NCBI GenBank assembly: GCA_000697055.1
Contig: JNDT01001333.1
Location: 1 to 25,817 of the forward strand
Origin: Saksenaea vasiformis B4078
Taxonomy: Eukaryota; Mucoromycota; Mucoromycetes; Mucorales; Saksenaeaceae
Direction of reading: 5' to 3'
DNA length: 25,817 bases
Positions 1 through 9,049 of this stretch are shown here, one piece after another. The first letter of the stretch is position 1. Each line of letters begins with the position of its first letter. The notes under the pieces are model-generated. The model was not told where the DNA came from, did not search any database, and worked only from the letters and a program-made list of their open reading frames with translations. The position numbers and the translations under genes are program-made.

Positions 1-2
1 AG

Positions 3-692
3 CAAAAACAAAGAGATACATCTGAAGTCTATCCTCTACCGGCCGAAATTCAGGCTGACCTAGAGGAACTGGGGGAGAACACCACCAGCGAGGTCAAACG
101 CTTTCAGAGAGCCCTTCTCCGCTACGATGGAGGGAGCTGGACCAAGTCGGGTGCTATCAACCCCTCGTTCGTGGCAAGGCTTAAACGCAACACGTTTGAA
201 AGTTACCAAGTTATCGTGCAGCGCTACAAGGATGCAGATAGACTGCGAGCATCTGGAAGAGCCGCCACAGAACTTTATGAAGAACACAGCGTACTTCTCG
301 AAGGCGACGCCACTGACATTCAGGCCCGCACCAGAAACCTCACCGAGAAGGTTAGACAACTGGCAATCTTTGGCTACGCCAGTGCCAGAGTCATGGACCG
401 AGAAACCAAGAATCTCACAGCAAAGGCACTCCGTCTTACTGAGTACATGGAGCCCGAAGACGGGGATAAGGCGTTGGCTTTCTCCGAAGAAGATGTCCAT
501 CAAATCAGGCAGCAATGGCATCAAGACCAGCCCATCCGAGGAGCTGTGGGACAACGACGCCAGAATGGCTATCGAGGAGGAAGACGGTCGCAATATGCTT
601 CACGATTATTCACCAAACGGGATTTTGGCAGAGGGGGAACGAGGCCCCCGTCAAAAGCTGCACAGAACCAATCCGAACCAACCCCACAATAA
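3..692 (+). CDS. Gag-like ORF of a DIRS-type retrotransposon, 5' end outside the window
   Basis: The frame is open from the first bases of the window to a stop at 690-692 (about 229 codons seen), so the true start lies upstream. Visible features are a long helical, charged middle part (about residues 60-165, with motifs LAIFGYASARVMDRETKNL and ALAFSEEDVHQIRQQ) and a Gly/Arg-rich basic tail (GYRGGRRSQ, GRGGTRPPS) suited to nucleic acid binding. This layout, followed by an overlapping frame that begins a DIRS-type reverse transcriptase, is what I know from gag-like proteins of DIRS elements in early-diverging fungi; I recognise no named domain. The frame is undamaged within the window. An internal ATG at 171 is a possible but unlikely start because coding continues upstream. 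The protein would coat element RNA in the cytoplasm. Confidence is good that it is coding and moderate for the DIRS assignment. Confidence 0.6.
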   Translation, partial: QKQRDTSEVYPLPAEIQADLEELGENTTSEVKRFQRALLRYDGGSWTKSGAINPSFVARLKRNTFESYQVIVQRYKDADRLRASGRAATELYEEHSVLLEGDATDIQARTRNLTEKVRQLAIFGYASARVMDRETKNLTAKALRLTEYMEPEDGDKALAFSEEDVHQIRQQWHQDQPIRGAVGQRRQNGYRGGRRSQYASRLFTKRDFGRGGTRPPSKAAQNQSEPTPQ

Positions 693-955
693 CTTCATCC
701 TCGTTACAGGTCAAGGAAACACCGTTGACATCCAATCCAGCATACAGTATCCCAGCAGACGGCAGCCTTCCAGGGGGCCGACTCCAGAAATTCGTGACAC
801 AATGGAAGAAGACAATATTACACAAATGGCCCATATCAGTTCTAGAACAAGGATATCAGGTGCAGTGGAGTTCCCACCCGGTTCCGTGGAAAACCCGCTG
901 CCGATCGCTATCACTGACAGAGCAGGGAGCAGTGGACCAAGCAGTACATCAATGG
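515..955 (+). pseudogene. DIRS-like reverse transcriptase, N-terminal fragment
   Basis: This frame overlaps the end of the gag-like ORF in a different phase, as in DIRS-like elements. The recognisable part begins near 755 with GGRLQKFVTQWKKTILHKWP followed by SVLEQGYQVQW and then LSLTEQGAVDQAVHQ. That is the leader segment just before the fingers and palm of DIRS/Ngaro-type reverse transcriptases. The conserved catalytic blocks (first Asp, YADD/VDD box), RNase H, methylase and tyrosine recombinase are all absent because the homology stops at about 955, where the Z repeat begins. The open frame runs on to 1015 only by chance, into repeat sequence. It is therefore a 3'-truncated element, dead in this copy. 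The family call rests on the leader alone, so a related retroelement cannot be excluded. Confidence 0.55.
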
Positions 956-1122
956 CGGATGTCCAGAAGTTTTGTAGATATGAGATTGTTTTCCGAATCA
1001 AAAGATGACGAATAAATATGCAACGTTTGAGCGGCCGCCGATGTTCTAAGAAATATGATTGATTGAAATGATCGCCGCTCTACGATAGCATAAACGCTTC
1101 TAAAGAGGACGCACTCATTTTA
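956..1122. repeat. Repeat Z, copy A (167 bp)
   Basis: Positions 956-1122 match 25047-25424 at roughly 90% once an insertion in the second copy is removed. The match begins at CGGATGT (956 and 25047) and ends at GCACTCATTTTA (1122 and 25424). Inside there is a GC-rich inverted pair, GAGCGG at 1029-1034 (within a GCGGCCGC site) and CCGCTC at 1075-1080. At the right end AAACGCTTCTAAA (1092-1104) faces TTTAGAAG plus CGTTT just outside the repeat, so copy A can form an imperfect hairpin that copy B lacks. No terminal inverted repeats, poly(A) or target duplications are evident. It covers the 3' end and flank of the minus-strand gene ending at 1120. Its nature (element terminus, solo fragment or untranslated region of a repeated gene) is not settled. 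Confidence 0.75.
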
Positions 1123-2316
1123 TTTAGAAGCGGTCGTTTGAAAGAAATGATGTGTGATGTGCGAACATACAGCATTTACTAAACTTTCGAACGTTCCGAT
1201 GAGACACGACCATCCTCCGTAGGTGTGCAGAACGTCCTTTAGGCCACTATGGGCCGAGGTCCTGAAATTACTGGCTTCAGCACGAAACTGCAGATAGAGA
1301 TTTGGTTAGTAGTATGTAGACAACGTCATCTATACTTGCCATCCGTCGGACTTCATTTGGAACTGTAAATCTTCGACAGTCTTCAGCCGATATTCCCATA
1401 ATGTCACGACTGAACGATACACAGAGTATACTGGTTTCTGTTGAGTCAGGAAAAGCATTGCGTAAGTAAACATTTTTTTGATAAGCTCTTTGAATTGGCA
1501 TATGCCGTCGTCTGCATTCCGGATGTCAATTGTAACCCTAGCCACAAGTTACCAAAGTTCATACAATTGGTGAAGTCTTACCTCTGTGCATCGCGGGTTG
1601 TTAATTCAATCATTTGCTGATCTGGATTCGACCCACTTCCAAGACTTGTCTTATCATCACGTTAAATGACATTACAAGGTTACTAACCTGAATGTATCGT
1701 TACGTTCGGCGATGGTATCGCTTTCCTGTCTGCTGCCTCCACTAAAAGGATCCATCCGTGAATTCATGCGTTTCATCATTGGATCTCTCGCGAGGAAGAA
1801 CTGTGTCATTGGAGAGTTGTCCCGGAATCGTAAAGCGTTCTTCTGCTTCGTAAACGGTGTCCAGTTGCATACTACTCTGTTCAGATGCTAAGCTGCGGGG
1901 TCTCTGCACAGCTTGAGGTCGCAATTGCACCGCGTGCATTTCTGTTCGTGTGATGGTTGGTCCATGTCGTGAATTTTCTTCAGAAGTCCTCGAATGAGAC
2001 GGCGCTGAACGAATGGCCCTGTTACAGAATATCTGAATATCAGTCTAATGACTACAAGCTTAACTCTCTAATTTGTTGCTGATTTGTGACATCCGCAATA
2101 GATTGTTGAGGCGGTACTTTCTTAATTTTGGAGCGCGCAACATGATCATCACTTCCAGTATCTTGTATGGGGTTACCAATCAAACATATTTACAACGGAT
2201 GATTCCATTTTTGTGTCGTTTGGTCTTTTCTTTTGGCATCGCTGCTGTCAAAAACTGATAAGATGCTCAGAAGTCTCAAGTTTCTTTTTTAAGTATTCTG
2301 GCAGAAACTCCGGCAT
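1120..2316 (-). CDS. Multi-exon gene of unknown function, divergent partner of the Plavaka transposase
   Basis: Not recognised. On the minus strand reading frame is conserved across GT-AG introns of usual length: 2064-2019, 1687-1645, 1581-1538 and 1335-1288 (43-48 nt). A shorter, less certain one lies at 2193-2162. The last four exon junctions keep one frame and end in TAA at 1122-1120. The product would be about 300 residues. It has a basic start (MPEFLPEYLKKKLETSE), a Ser/Arg-rich middle, and an aromatic helical C-terminal part (FKELIKKMFTYAMLFL, VVTLWEYRLKTVEDLQFQM, then TYGGWSCLIGTFESL). Joining it all needs 1-nt corrections in two homopolymers, T5 near 2250 and T4 near 1744; starting instead at 1779 gives a clean 174-residue product. 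A TATATAA box lies about 45 bp upstream of ATG 2316. Its head-to-head position suggests an accessory gene of the same transposon, which is inference. Confidence 0.55.
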
Positions 2317-2377
2317 AACCTTTACTATGTTCCTAGAATAAGATCTCTTGCGATCGCTTTATATAACTTCCGCCACG
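2317..2377. promoter_or_regulatory. 61-bp divergent intergenic region with TATA box
   Basis: This gap separates the start codons of the minus-strand gene (ATG at 2316-2314) and the Plavaka transposase (ATG at 2378). It contains TTTATATAAC at about 2359-2368, which reads as GTTATATAAA on the minus strand, some 45 bp from the minus-strand ATG and well placed for it. It is too close to the plus-strand ATG to serve as that gene's classical TATA box. The short shared gap suggests coordinated transcription of both genes; no other motif was recognised. Confidence 0.45.
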
Positions 2378-5300
2378 ATGTACAACCAACATTGTCCTTT
2401 TCCGCAATGCCGCAATCGACTCCCGTTCCGAAACACATTTGCTCTTGAACAACATTTGCGCGTTAAGCATTCCTCTGTACCAGTGCCTGAACCGATCGCA
2501 ACGAATGACGAATCAGTTTTGCCTGAAGTATGGCACGTACGTTGCAGGGTTCTCTATGACACCCGTAAACATAGGCCCATAATACTCAGTATATGAACAA
2601 TGATGCGGGCAGCGATATCGACTATGATATGTACGATAATTCAGTGGACGATGATATCGGAGAGGCTTCTGAAGGTATGCATCGTTAGTAACTGAATTGA
2701 TAATGAATTTTATGATCAAACTATTTGGGAACAAATAGATCTCTCCATTCCACTTCTAGTGGTGCTGATACTGGTCCACGAGGAAGCATGACCGAAATTG
2801 AGTAGAAAGTTGCTTCGTTTGCTTTCGATATGGGCATGTCGAAGGCGTCATACGCGAGGTATGACAGCTAGCAAGACATGGATTTTTAAGTACTCACTTT
2901 ATTATGTAGATTGGCAGAACTTATCCAGGAGGCGCTTGATGAAGGGCACACTAGCGTACAACGTGTTATTTTGAGAACAACAACATTGGAAGGTGTGAAG
3001 AAACTGCTCGACGACGACGCAGACCCGTGCTCCGTACTGGTAATTTGATTCAGATATCACAAACTATGTATTTACGGATTTTAGCCGTTTACTGTTTGCA
3101 ATGTTGATGTGGATCAAGTTAATGATCTTCCCGAAAACAGGATTACAGAGCTCAAAGGCGCTGTGGGCCCATTAAAGCTTACATATCGAAATATTCACGA
3201 CATGTGCCAACACCTTTTCGCACATCCAGCCTTTTGGGGTAAAATGGTCCTAAGGTCCAGCACCCGGGTAAGAAATGAGGAACGAATCTATGGAGACATT
3301 GATTCTGGAACGTGGTGGCAAACGCTACAAGTGAGTAGCAGCAGTTTAATCATTCAGGAGCTAAGTATGACACGCCTTTGGCTCACGCGAGACTTCCCGA
3401 TGGTTATGTTATCCTTTCAATACTTTTAGCATCAGATCAAACAGTAGTATCTGGAAATGCTCGTCATAAAGCGTGGCCAATATACATAAAACTTGGTAAG
3501 AATTACTGTATTCCCACAGTTACCTGTTAAGAGGTTCTCTTTACGAATATCCCAACGTCGATCAGAGAAGATCAGCGATATAACGCAAGTCGCGTATTAG
3601 GCTTTTTGCCTTGCATTGAATGGAAAGGTTCGTCTTCTTCAGTACCGTCATGGTTCGTTGCGGCAAAGCATGCTTTGATACATCATTGCCTGGCTATGAT
3701 ATTCAAGCCGTTTGAAAGTGTTGATGGAACGTAAGTGGTAGCGAGGAACGTAGTTTGATGAGGATATGTGACATCGTGAGTCAATCCATAATTCAAGCAT
3801 TTCGAATGAAAGGACCGTATGGGGAATTATTCAGGTGCATACCAGCACTGACTTGCTACATTGCGGATCTTCCTGAACAGTATGTGTATATCTGCGACAC
3901 ATAACAGTAAAACATCTATAGACGATTACTGGCTATCGTGAAAGGCGGTCGCTCGAAACATTCATGCCCACGCTGCCTCAAAGAAACCGATCAATTCCAC
4001 CTGCCATATGATTTCTCGTCGGAGGCAGCATGCTGTGCAAGAACAGAAGGATTTATGAGAGATATTTACATAAAAGCAAAGGATTACATCAACCAAGGGC
4101 AGGCTCAACAAGCATCAAGGATTCTAAATGACAGCTCTTGCCATCTCGTACAGGCGATAATTAGTTACGTACATATACTGGTCCGAGCATATATTACGCA
4201 GAACGCATTCTGGAATATACCACTCTTTGATGTGTGTCAGGCGCTAAGCGTGGACGATTTGCACCAACTTGGAGGCGTATATCGGCATACGTTACAGTGT
4301 ATAGAACGCATGCTTGAATCTACTGGTGGCAAGCCAAGTATCAGGCGGATCAATATGAGGTATGAATGTAACACCGTCTTTTGTTTCTTATCTAAAGCTG
4401 CCATACAATAGAGCTGCATTGATACAAACGTATCATAATCTCCATGCTTTCAAACATGATTATTTACTAAGCTTTCTAAAAAATCCGACGTACAGTGAAA
4501 TGAAAGATCATATGGCTGTAAGCGATCGGTTTTCAACTTGTATTACATATACATTTACGTTACATTTGCTAGATTGCTATGGCCTGTATGCATGATCTGG
4601 TCCCACTTCAAGTGGCATTGTGTCTTCGTCACTTCATAGACTTTTTTCATCAAGCAGTGGCCAAAGAGCGCTCCGAGCAAACGTTGGCAGAAATGGATGA
4701 AGCACTTTGTTTATATAGCAAGTTTAGTGCAGTCTTGGAACCGTGGTGGAAGGTTCACATAATGGATATTTAACCTCCCGTGCAGCTAAACAGAATGTAG
4801 TGCAAAATGCGGTTTCCAAAAAACCATGCCTTATGGAAATACAATGCCGATATCCGACGTTTTGGTGTTATTACTAACTATAGCACAACTCACTCCGAGA
4901 GTCAGCACCGATTCGATGCCAAAAAGCCAGCTAAGCGAGTAAATTACGCGAGCGATGACTTCAATGAACAAGTATGTATCTGTACAGTCTGGTGGCCTTT
5001 AGCAAATTAACTTTTAGATTGGTTCATATATCTATTACCGCGACCTTCTCCGGGATGAGTATTGGAGAGAGGAAGTTTCCAAGAGAAGATTGTCGCTGGC
5101 AAGAATGAGACAACAGCTACCGTTATACACCCTTAGCTCATCCGTACGGAACGGTACATGGATCCCGATCAAGCAGATTTCACAAGAGAACACTATATGC
5201 GGCAGACTTACGGCGTTGGCACGCATTCATTTAGACTACTCGATGGGGCACGTTGCCACGCGACAACTTAGAAACATGCCAACCTTTTCGGATAGGGTTT

Positions 5301-5919
5301 GTTAGGATTCTATAAGCCTTGTTGTTGAAGCAGAATTCGTGTTAAACTATTTCGGACACTGGTAATCAAGGATAAGGACAGTGATGGTGACAGCTATGAG
5401 ATTATCGTCAGAGCAAGCCCAAACTTTCATGGCAGACAACGATACGACTTCGTGAGATTGAATGACAATAATGAATTTGGACAAGTGCTACTAATTTTTG
5501 TGATTCAGAAGGAGGGAACTGATGACTCAATGGAAGAGGAACAACTCTGTCTCCTACGTTTGTATACATCCATGTCAGAACCACATGCAAGCGGGTTGCA
5601 ACAAACTATTCCACCAACTTCTCGAACAAGGCATGAGGGACTGGTAGTTCTGCCAATCAAAGCAATAACTACGGCTGTGCATGCTGTGCCAGATTTTGCG
5701 ACAGCTTCGGAAAATCCGGAGAGGGAGGACACCACATACACGAAGTATCTCATTAATCACGACGCGAATGCCACTCAATGGTCATATGGTATATCAGTTC
5801 TACCGGAGCTACAAGATGAAAACCTTGTGTCATGGAGCACAAGTGATGAGTGTGTAAGTGATCAGATGAGCGTTAGCAGTACCGATACAGATGAAGAAAA
5901 TGAGTATCTTTCTGAATAA
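2378..5919 (+). pseudogene. Plavaka-type (CACTA-like) DNA transposase with about ten exons, carrying nonsense codons
   Basis: The start encodes a C2H2 zinc finger (CPFPQCRNRLPFRNTF, then EQHLRVKH). Family landmarks then follow in order: RIYGDIDSGTWWQ near 3290; LASDQTVVSG, then KAWPIYIKL near 3470; NIPTSIRE and VLGFLP near 3590; CYIADLPEQ near 3870; KGGRSKHSCPRCLKETDQFH near 3945; LFDVCQALSVDDLHQLGGVY near 4225; FPKNHALWKYNADIRRFG and TTHSESQHRFD near 4815; and C-terminal ASPNFHGRQRYDFVRL near 5410. The PK.H, D-H-LGGVY and C..C blocks are typical of Plavaka transposases, which excise and integrate DNA in the nucleus. Introns are short (examples 2528-2589, 2675-2738, 2859-2909, 3040-3084). Damage is visible: in-frame TAG at 2803-2805 and 4798-4800, and phase mismatches at the exon 2/3 and 5/6 joins. 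No terminal inverted repeats were found by eye. The product is probably inactive. Confidence 0.8.
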
Positions 5920-5940
5920 ATACGGAAATAAGACTTATAG

Positions 5941-6201
5941 ATGTCACAGTATAACTTTGTTTCCTCTGACTTCAATTCGTTATGGCTTATGCAGTGTGAC
6001 TTGGGTGAGTTTTTCAATCAAGCACGCCCAATGTCGGATCATGAATTGCGGGTTTTGCCATTGGAACAACCAAAAACGATGGAAAAGCGCCAAAACAAAC
6101 TGATAGTAAATAGTATGACAAAGTGGGAACGAAGACAGACAAAAAGTGACAAATAAGCGCGGTAAATTGGAAAAGCTCATATACAAAGAAATGGATGAGT
6201 A
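5941..6201 (+). CDS. Small candidate ORF downstream of the transposase, unknown
   Basis: ATG at 5941 lies 21 nt after the transposase stop. The frame is open to 6156 (71 codons: starts MSQYNFVSSDFNSLW, later basic KWERRQTKSDK). In another phase coding-like sequence runs on to TAA at 6199-6201 (VTNKRGKLEKLIYKEMDE), as if one nucleotide were off in the AAAAA run near 6143. Together this would be about 87 residues, with an aromatic/acidic start and a strongly basic helical end. No family is recognised. It could be a small accessory product of the Plavaka element, a terminal exon of it, or chance. I favour real or formerly real coding because amino-acid composition stays protein-like in both halves. 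Confidence 0.3.
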
Positions 6202-6401
6202 AAGTTCGTTCAAAAATGATCAATCCACTAAGTCGCAAGATGGTTGCCTTTTATCTAAACACGGCAGAAGAAAAATGGAACCCTCATACTGTCTGAATCC
6301 CGACTTATTATTTTCCAGAGAAGATTATAAATTGACTCAATATCAATTGGGATGATGTTGATGTGAGGAGGATATGTATTTCGATTTACAGTACTATATG
6401 T

Positions 6402-8248
6402 TTATTCGTCTAATTCATCCTTATTATTTTCTTTATCTTTCCCTCTATGCTTCTGTGCCTGTATACGATCATCTTCGACCGATTTGAGGAATGCAGGAAT
6501 GGAGTCTAACAGATGCTGATGGTAGTTGGCCTCTTCCTCATCCAAGTTGGTAATAAAGAAATTTTGTAGTTCGGCGGGTGTAACTGAGTTGGTGGGTATC
6601 TGTCCTTTCATGCTATCTACAATTCGTCGTATATGCTTTTCATCGTATTTCTTCGTGTCTCCAATAAATCGCCAAAACATCTTCTCGATTTGTTCTTCAT
6701 CCGCATAGCCAAGTTCTAGCTTCATGTCAATTCTTCCAGGGCGTATCAGAGCAGGATGGAGGGCATTTATGTCATTGCACGTCATAAACACCATTGAGCC
6801 TTCTTGAGCGGTCAACCCATCTATCGCATTTAGCAATCCGCCTATGGTAAGTTTGCTTTGGTTGTTGCTGTTGTTGTTATCACTGTCATTCGATTCGTAA
6901 CGCGAACAGTGGTCGATATCTTCGATTAGGAGGATACATTTGGGCGGAATTTCTCGCAGTAGAATGCTGAAGGTATCATCGCTTACGCCACTACCCAAGC
7001 TAATAACGGCCATGTTCATATTTACTTGGCTCTGAGGGAAGTATAAGAAAATAATGAGAGAGTAGAATACGGAAACTTACCGCAACTGATTGTACCAGCG
7101 ATGTCTTTCCGGTACCGGGAGGGCCATATAACAAGTAACCACGACGATAAGGAATGCACCGGTCGGCGTACCACTCCTCTCGTTGACGGAACTTTTCGAT
7201 ATCTTTTTCACTGAATAAGCACATGACTGTGGCAGACAGCTACTATACCTTTAAGCAGTTGTTCTTTTTGGCCGCTCTTAAGAATAACAGACTCCAGAGG
7301 CCGAAGTTGCTTAACGCCGACTTGAGCCCAGTCATAATCACCCCAACGCGCAGGGACGCATTGGTAGATTAACAGCTTTGGAACGTTTAGATTTTTTTTG
7401 TTTTACCGCAGTGCCATTTACCTTTCCATTCTTTCTCTTGTAATAATCATCCACCCATTCTTGCAGTATGTTTTTCAATACGTCAATGCTCCAGTGACAC
7501 ATTCTACATCTTGTGTGAGATAACAATGTTACGCAACATTACACACGTACGTAACGCGAATCACCGTCGTGTGCTTGACCAATTTCAATAACGAAGCGAA
7601 GTTGTCATTACCGGGTGCAGCGCCTTGGCTTCGGTTGTTGGAAACGTCTTCCGATAGATGAATCCAAAGTTTGTAACCTTTGTACCAGATGACTTGCTCT
7701 GTACCCATTACTATAAGATGTTAGGCGTTAGCTACAAACAAATAAATCCAACAAAACTCACAAGGATACAATTCAATCTTTGGTGGAGGCAAATTGTTAC
7801 GCTTATAACTGGGTTCATCTTCATCTTCCTCGACTGGTTCGGTAGACTTTGCCTGGACATGGCGCAGTCTTCCAGAAGCCATGGTCATAGATACAGCCAC
7901 GTCCTGTACTGCTTCAAACGTCGCTTCCGATTTCTCCACCTGGATGGAAATATACATGCGTTCTTGAATGAACAAGAAAACGTTCTTTACCAGCCGCTGC
8001 ATCTGTTCACTCAAAATGGCTATATTGCACGGTTGTTAAGTAGCTAAAGAAAAAAAGATATGATACTCACGGCCAACATAAAATGCCATCCCGAGAAACA
8101 CCACATCGCTGCCGAAGTATCGCTTGGTTAGACCGAACACTCGCTCTCCTAGCAGGGCATTCCAGAATGACTCGTCTGACATATCCTCCAGGAGGGATAA
8201 AACCCAATCCACAAAAGCGTGGATAGGTAGAAACACATGACCGATCAT
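6402..8248 (-). CDS. BCS1-like mitochondrial AAA ATPase, six exons
   Basis: Exons read 8248-8071, 8019-7762, 7710-7551, 7503-7249, 7202-7081 and 7031-6402; all introns are 42-60 nt with GT-AG ends. The product is about 533 residues, near the size of fungal BCS1 proteins. The N-terminal BCS1-specific part ends with [11 protein letters not shown]. The AAA domain has Walker [11 protein letters not shown], Walker [11 protein letters not shown], a Ser/Asn-rich insert, then [34 protein letters not shown] (sensor 1 and arginine finger) and a BCS1-like tail. In yeast BCS1 exports folded Rieske Fe/S protein across the inner membrane for complex III; fungi also carry paralogues of less clear role, so the exact orthology is open. 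A single extra A in the A8 run near 7393-7400 breaks exon 4 (frame moves from VKQKK to [20 protein letters not shown]). This is either an assembly error or a recent lesion. The gene converges with the ORF ending at 6201. Confidence 0.85.
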
Positions 8249-8583
8249 GATATATCTAGTAGATGAGGAAGCGGAAAAAACCTACAGATCTTTTATACTG
8301 GTAATTGCGATTGTACTACACGATCATTGACTTCGTCATGACAACTGCGCCACGGTAGCATCAGTTATTGTGCGACACTGCAGTTGTATTATTTTTAGAA
8401 GGTTACACAAACAAATCTATCCCATTTCTTTGGTTAACCCGATGCACATCTAGTGCTACTTTCTACTGTAATCGTGTACATGTCCAGAAACTATGCATCT
8501 TAAATCATGCGCCTAGCACAGTGTTGGATAATTCTACTTGTCTGTCATGCTGCATGATCTAAAAAAAAAAGAAGGATTAAGTC

Positions 8584-8609
8584 AGGCAGGTTTCAAAACC
8601 CGTCTGCCT
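8584..8609. repeat. Imperfect inverted repeat next to an A-run
   Basis: AGGCAG at 8584-8589 pairs with CTGCCT at 8604-8609, and inner GTT/AAC also pair around a small loop with a 4-nt bulge on the right arm. The inner GGTTTCAAAACC resembles a tRNA T-arm, but the arms do not pair as a T-arm and no anticodon or D-arm precedes it. It is reported as a hairpin only. Confidence 0.4.
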
Positions 8610-8981
8610 TCTATCAATGCAAACATCTAACCTTGCTGCGCATGGCAACGTTTAAATGTATTTACGGTTGCACATCATTTGCTTATGAACGACCTGGACT
8701 GCTTATGCGAGCTTCAACGCATGAAGTATAAAAGCTACTCGTTGCTTACTGAATCAATTTTTGCACTAATGTATATCAATTCAGTGCCCCATGGAAAGCC
8801 AAGTTTGCGCTAAGGGCGGGGGTTGCGAATGCAATGATTAGTATACAAATTACCAACAATTTTTGTACTCTATTTACATCAGCTTGATCCATCCAATTGA
8901 CGACCTATATACGCAGAGTAGCGAAAGATTCATTGACGCTTAGTAAATCGAATGATACTTGGAAGTTATTTTACTTATTCG

Positions 8982-9044
8982 TAAAAAAAATTCCGCAGGA
9001 ATACTGCGGCCTGCCTCACCTGGCTGAGTGACCCGGCTAGGTGA
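8982..9044 (-). terminator. GC-rich double hairpin followed by T8 on the minus strand
   Basis: Reading the minus strand, AGGTGA/TCACCT (9044-9039 with 9021-9016) encloses a GC-rich loop. CCGCAG/CTGCGG (9009-9004 with 8998-8993) follows directly, then AA and eight T (8990-8983). A perfect 6-bp stem plus a T run is what a short RNA polymerase III transcript 3' end could look like. No A or B box was recognised upstream, where the LINE tail at 9050 lies, so function is uncertain. Confidence 0.3.
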
Positions 9045-9049
9045 TCTTC

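Larger units (their letters stand above)
8249..9049. other. Intergenic region upstream of the BCS1-like gene
   Basis: About 800 bp with no frame that looks coding on either strand. It should hold the promoter of the minus-strand BCS1-like gene, but no clear TATA box was seen just above 8248. An A10 run at about 8563-8572 followed by GAAGG resembles the tail ends of LINE copies in this window, without an adjacent LINE body. Two hairpins are listed separately. Confidence 0.4.

Noticed and set aside
1092..1140. Hairpin at the edge of repeat Z as a transposon terminal inverted repeat.
   Set aside because: Copy B ends before the right arm, and no matching inverted sequence was found beyond the Plavaka gene at 5920-6400.
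8584..8610. tRNA fragment suggested by GGTTTCAAAACC.
   Set aside because: Arms do not form a 5-bp T-stem with a 7-nt loop and there is no D-arm, anticodon arm or acceptor stem upstream.
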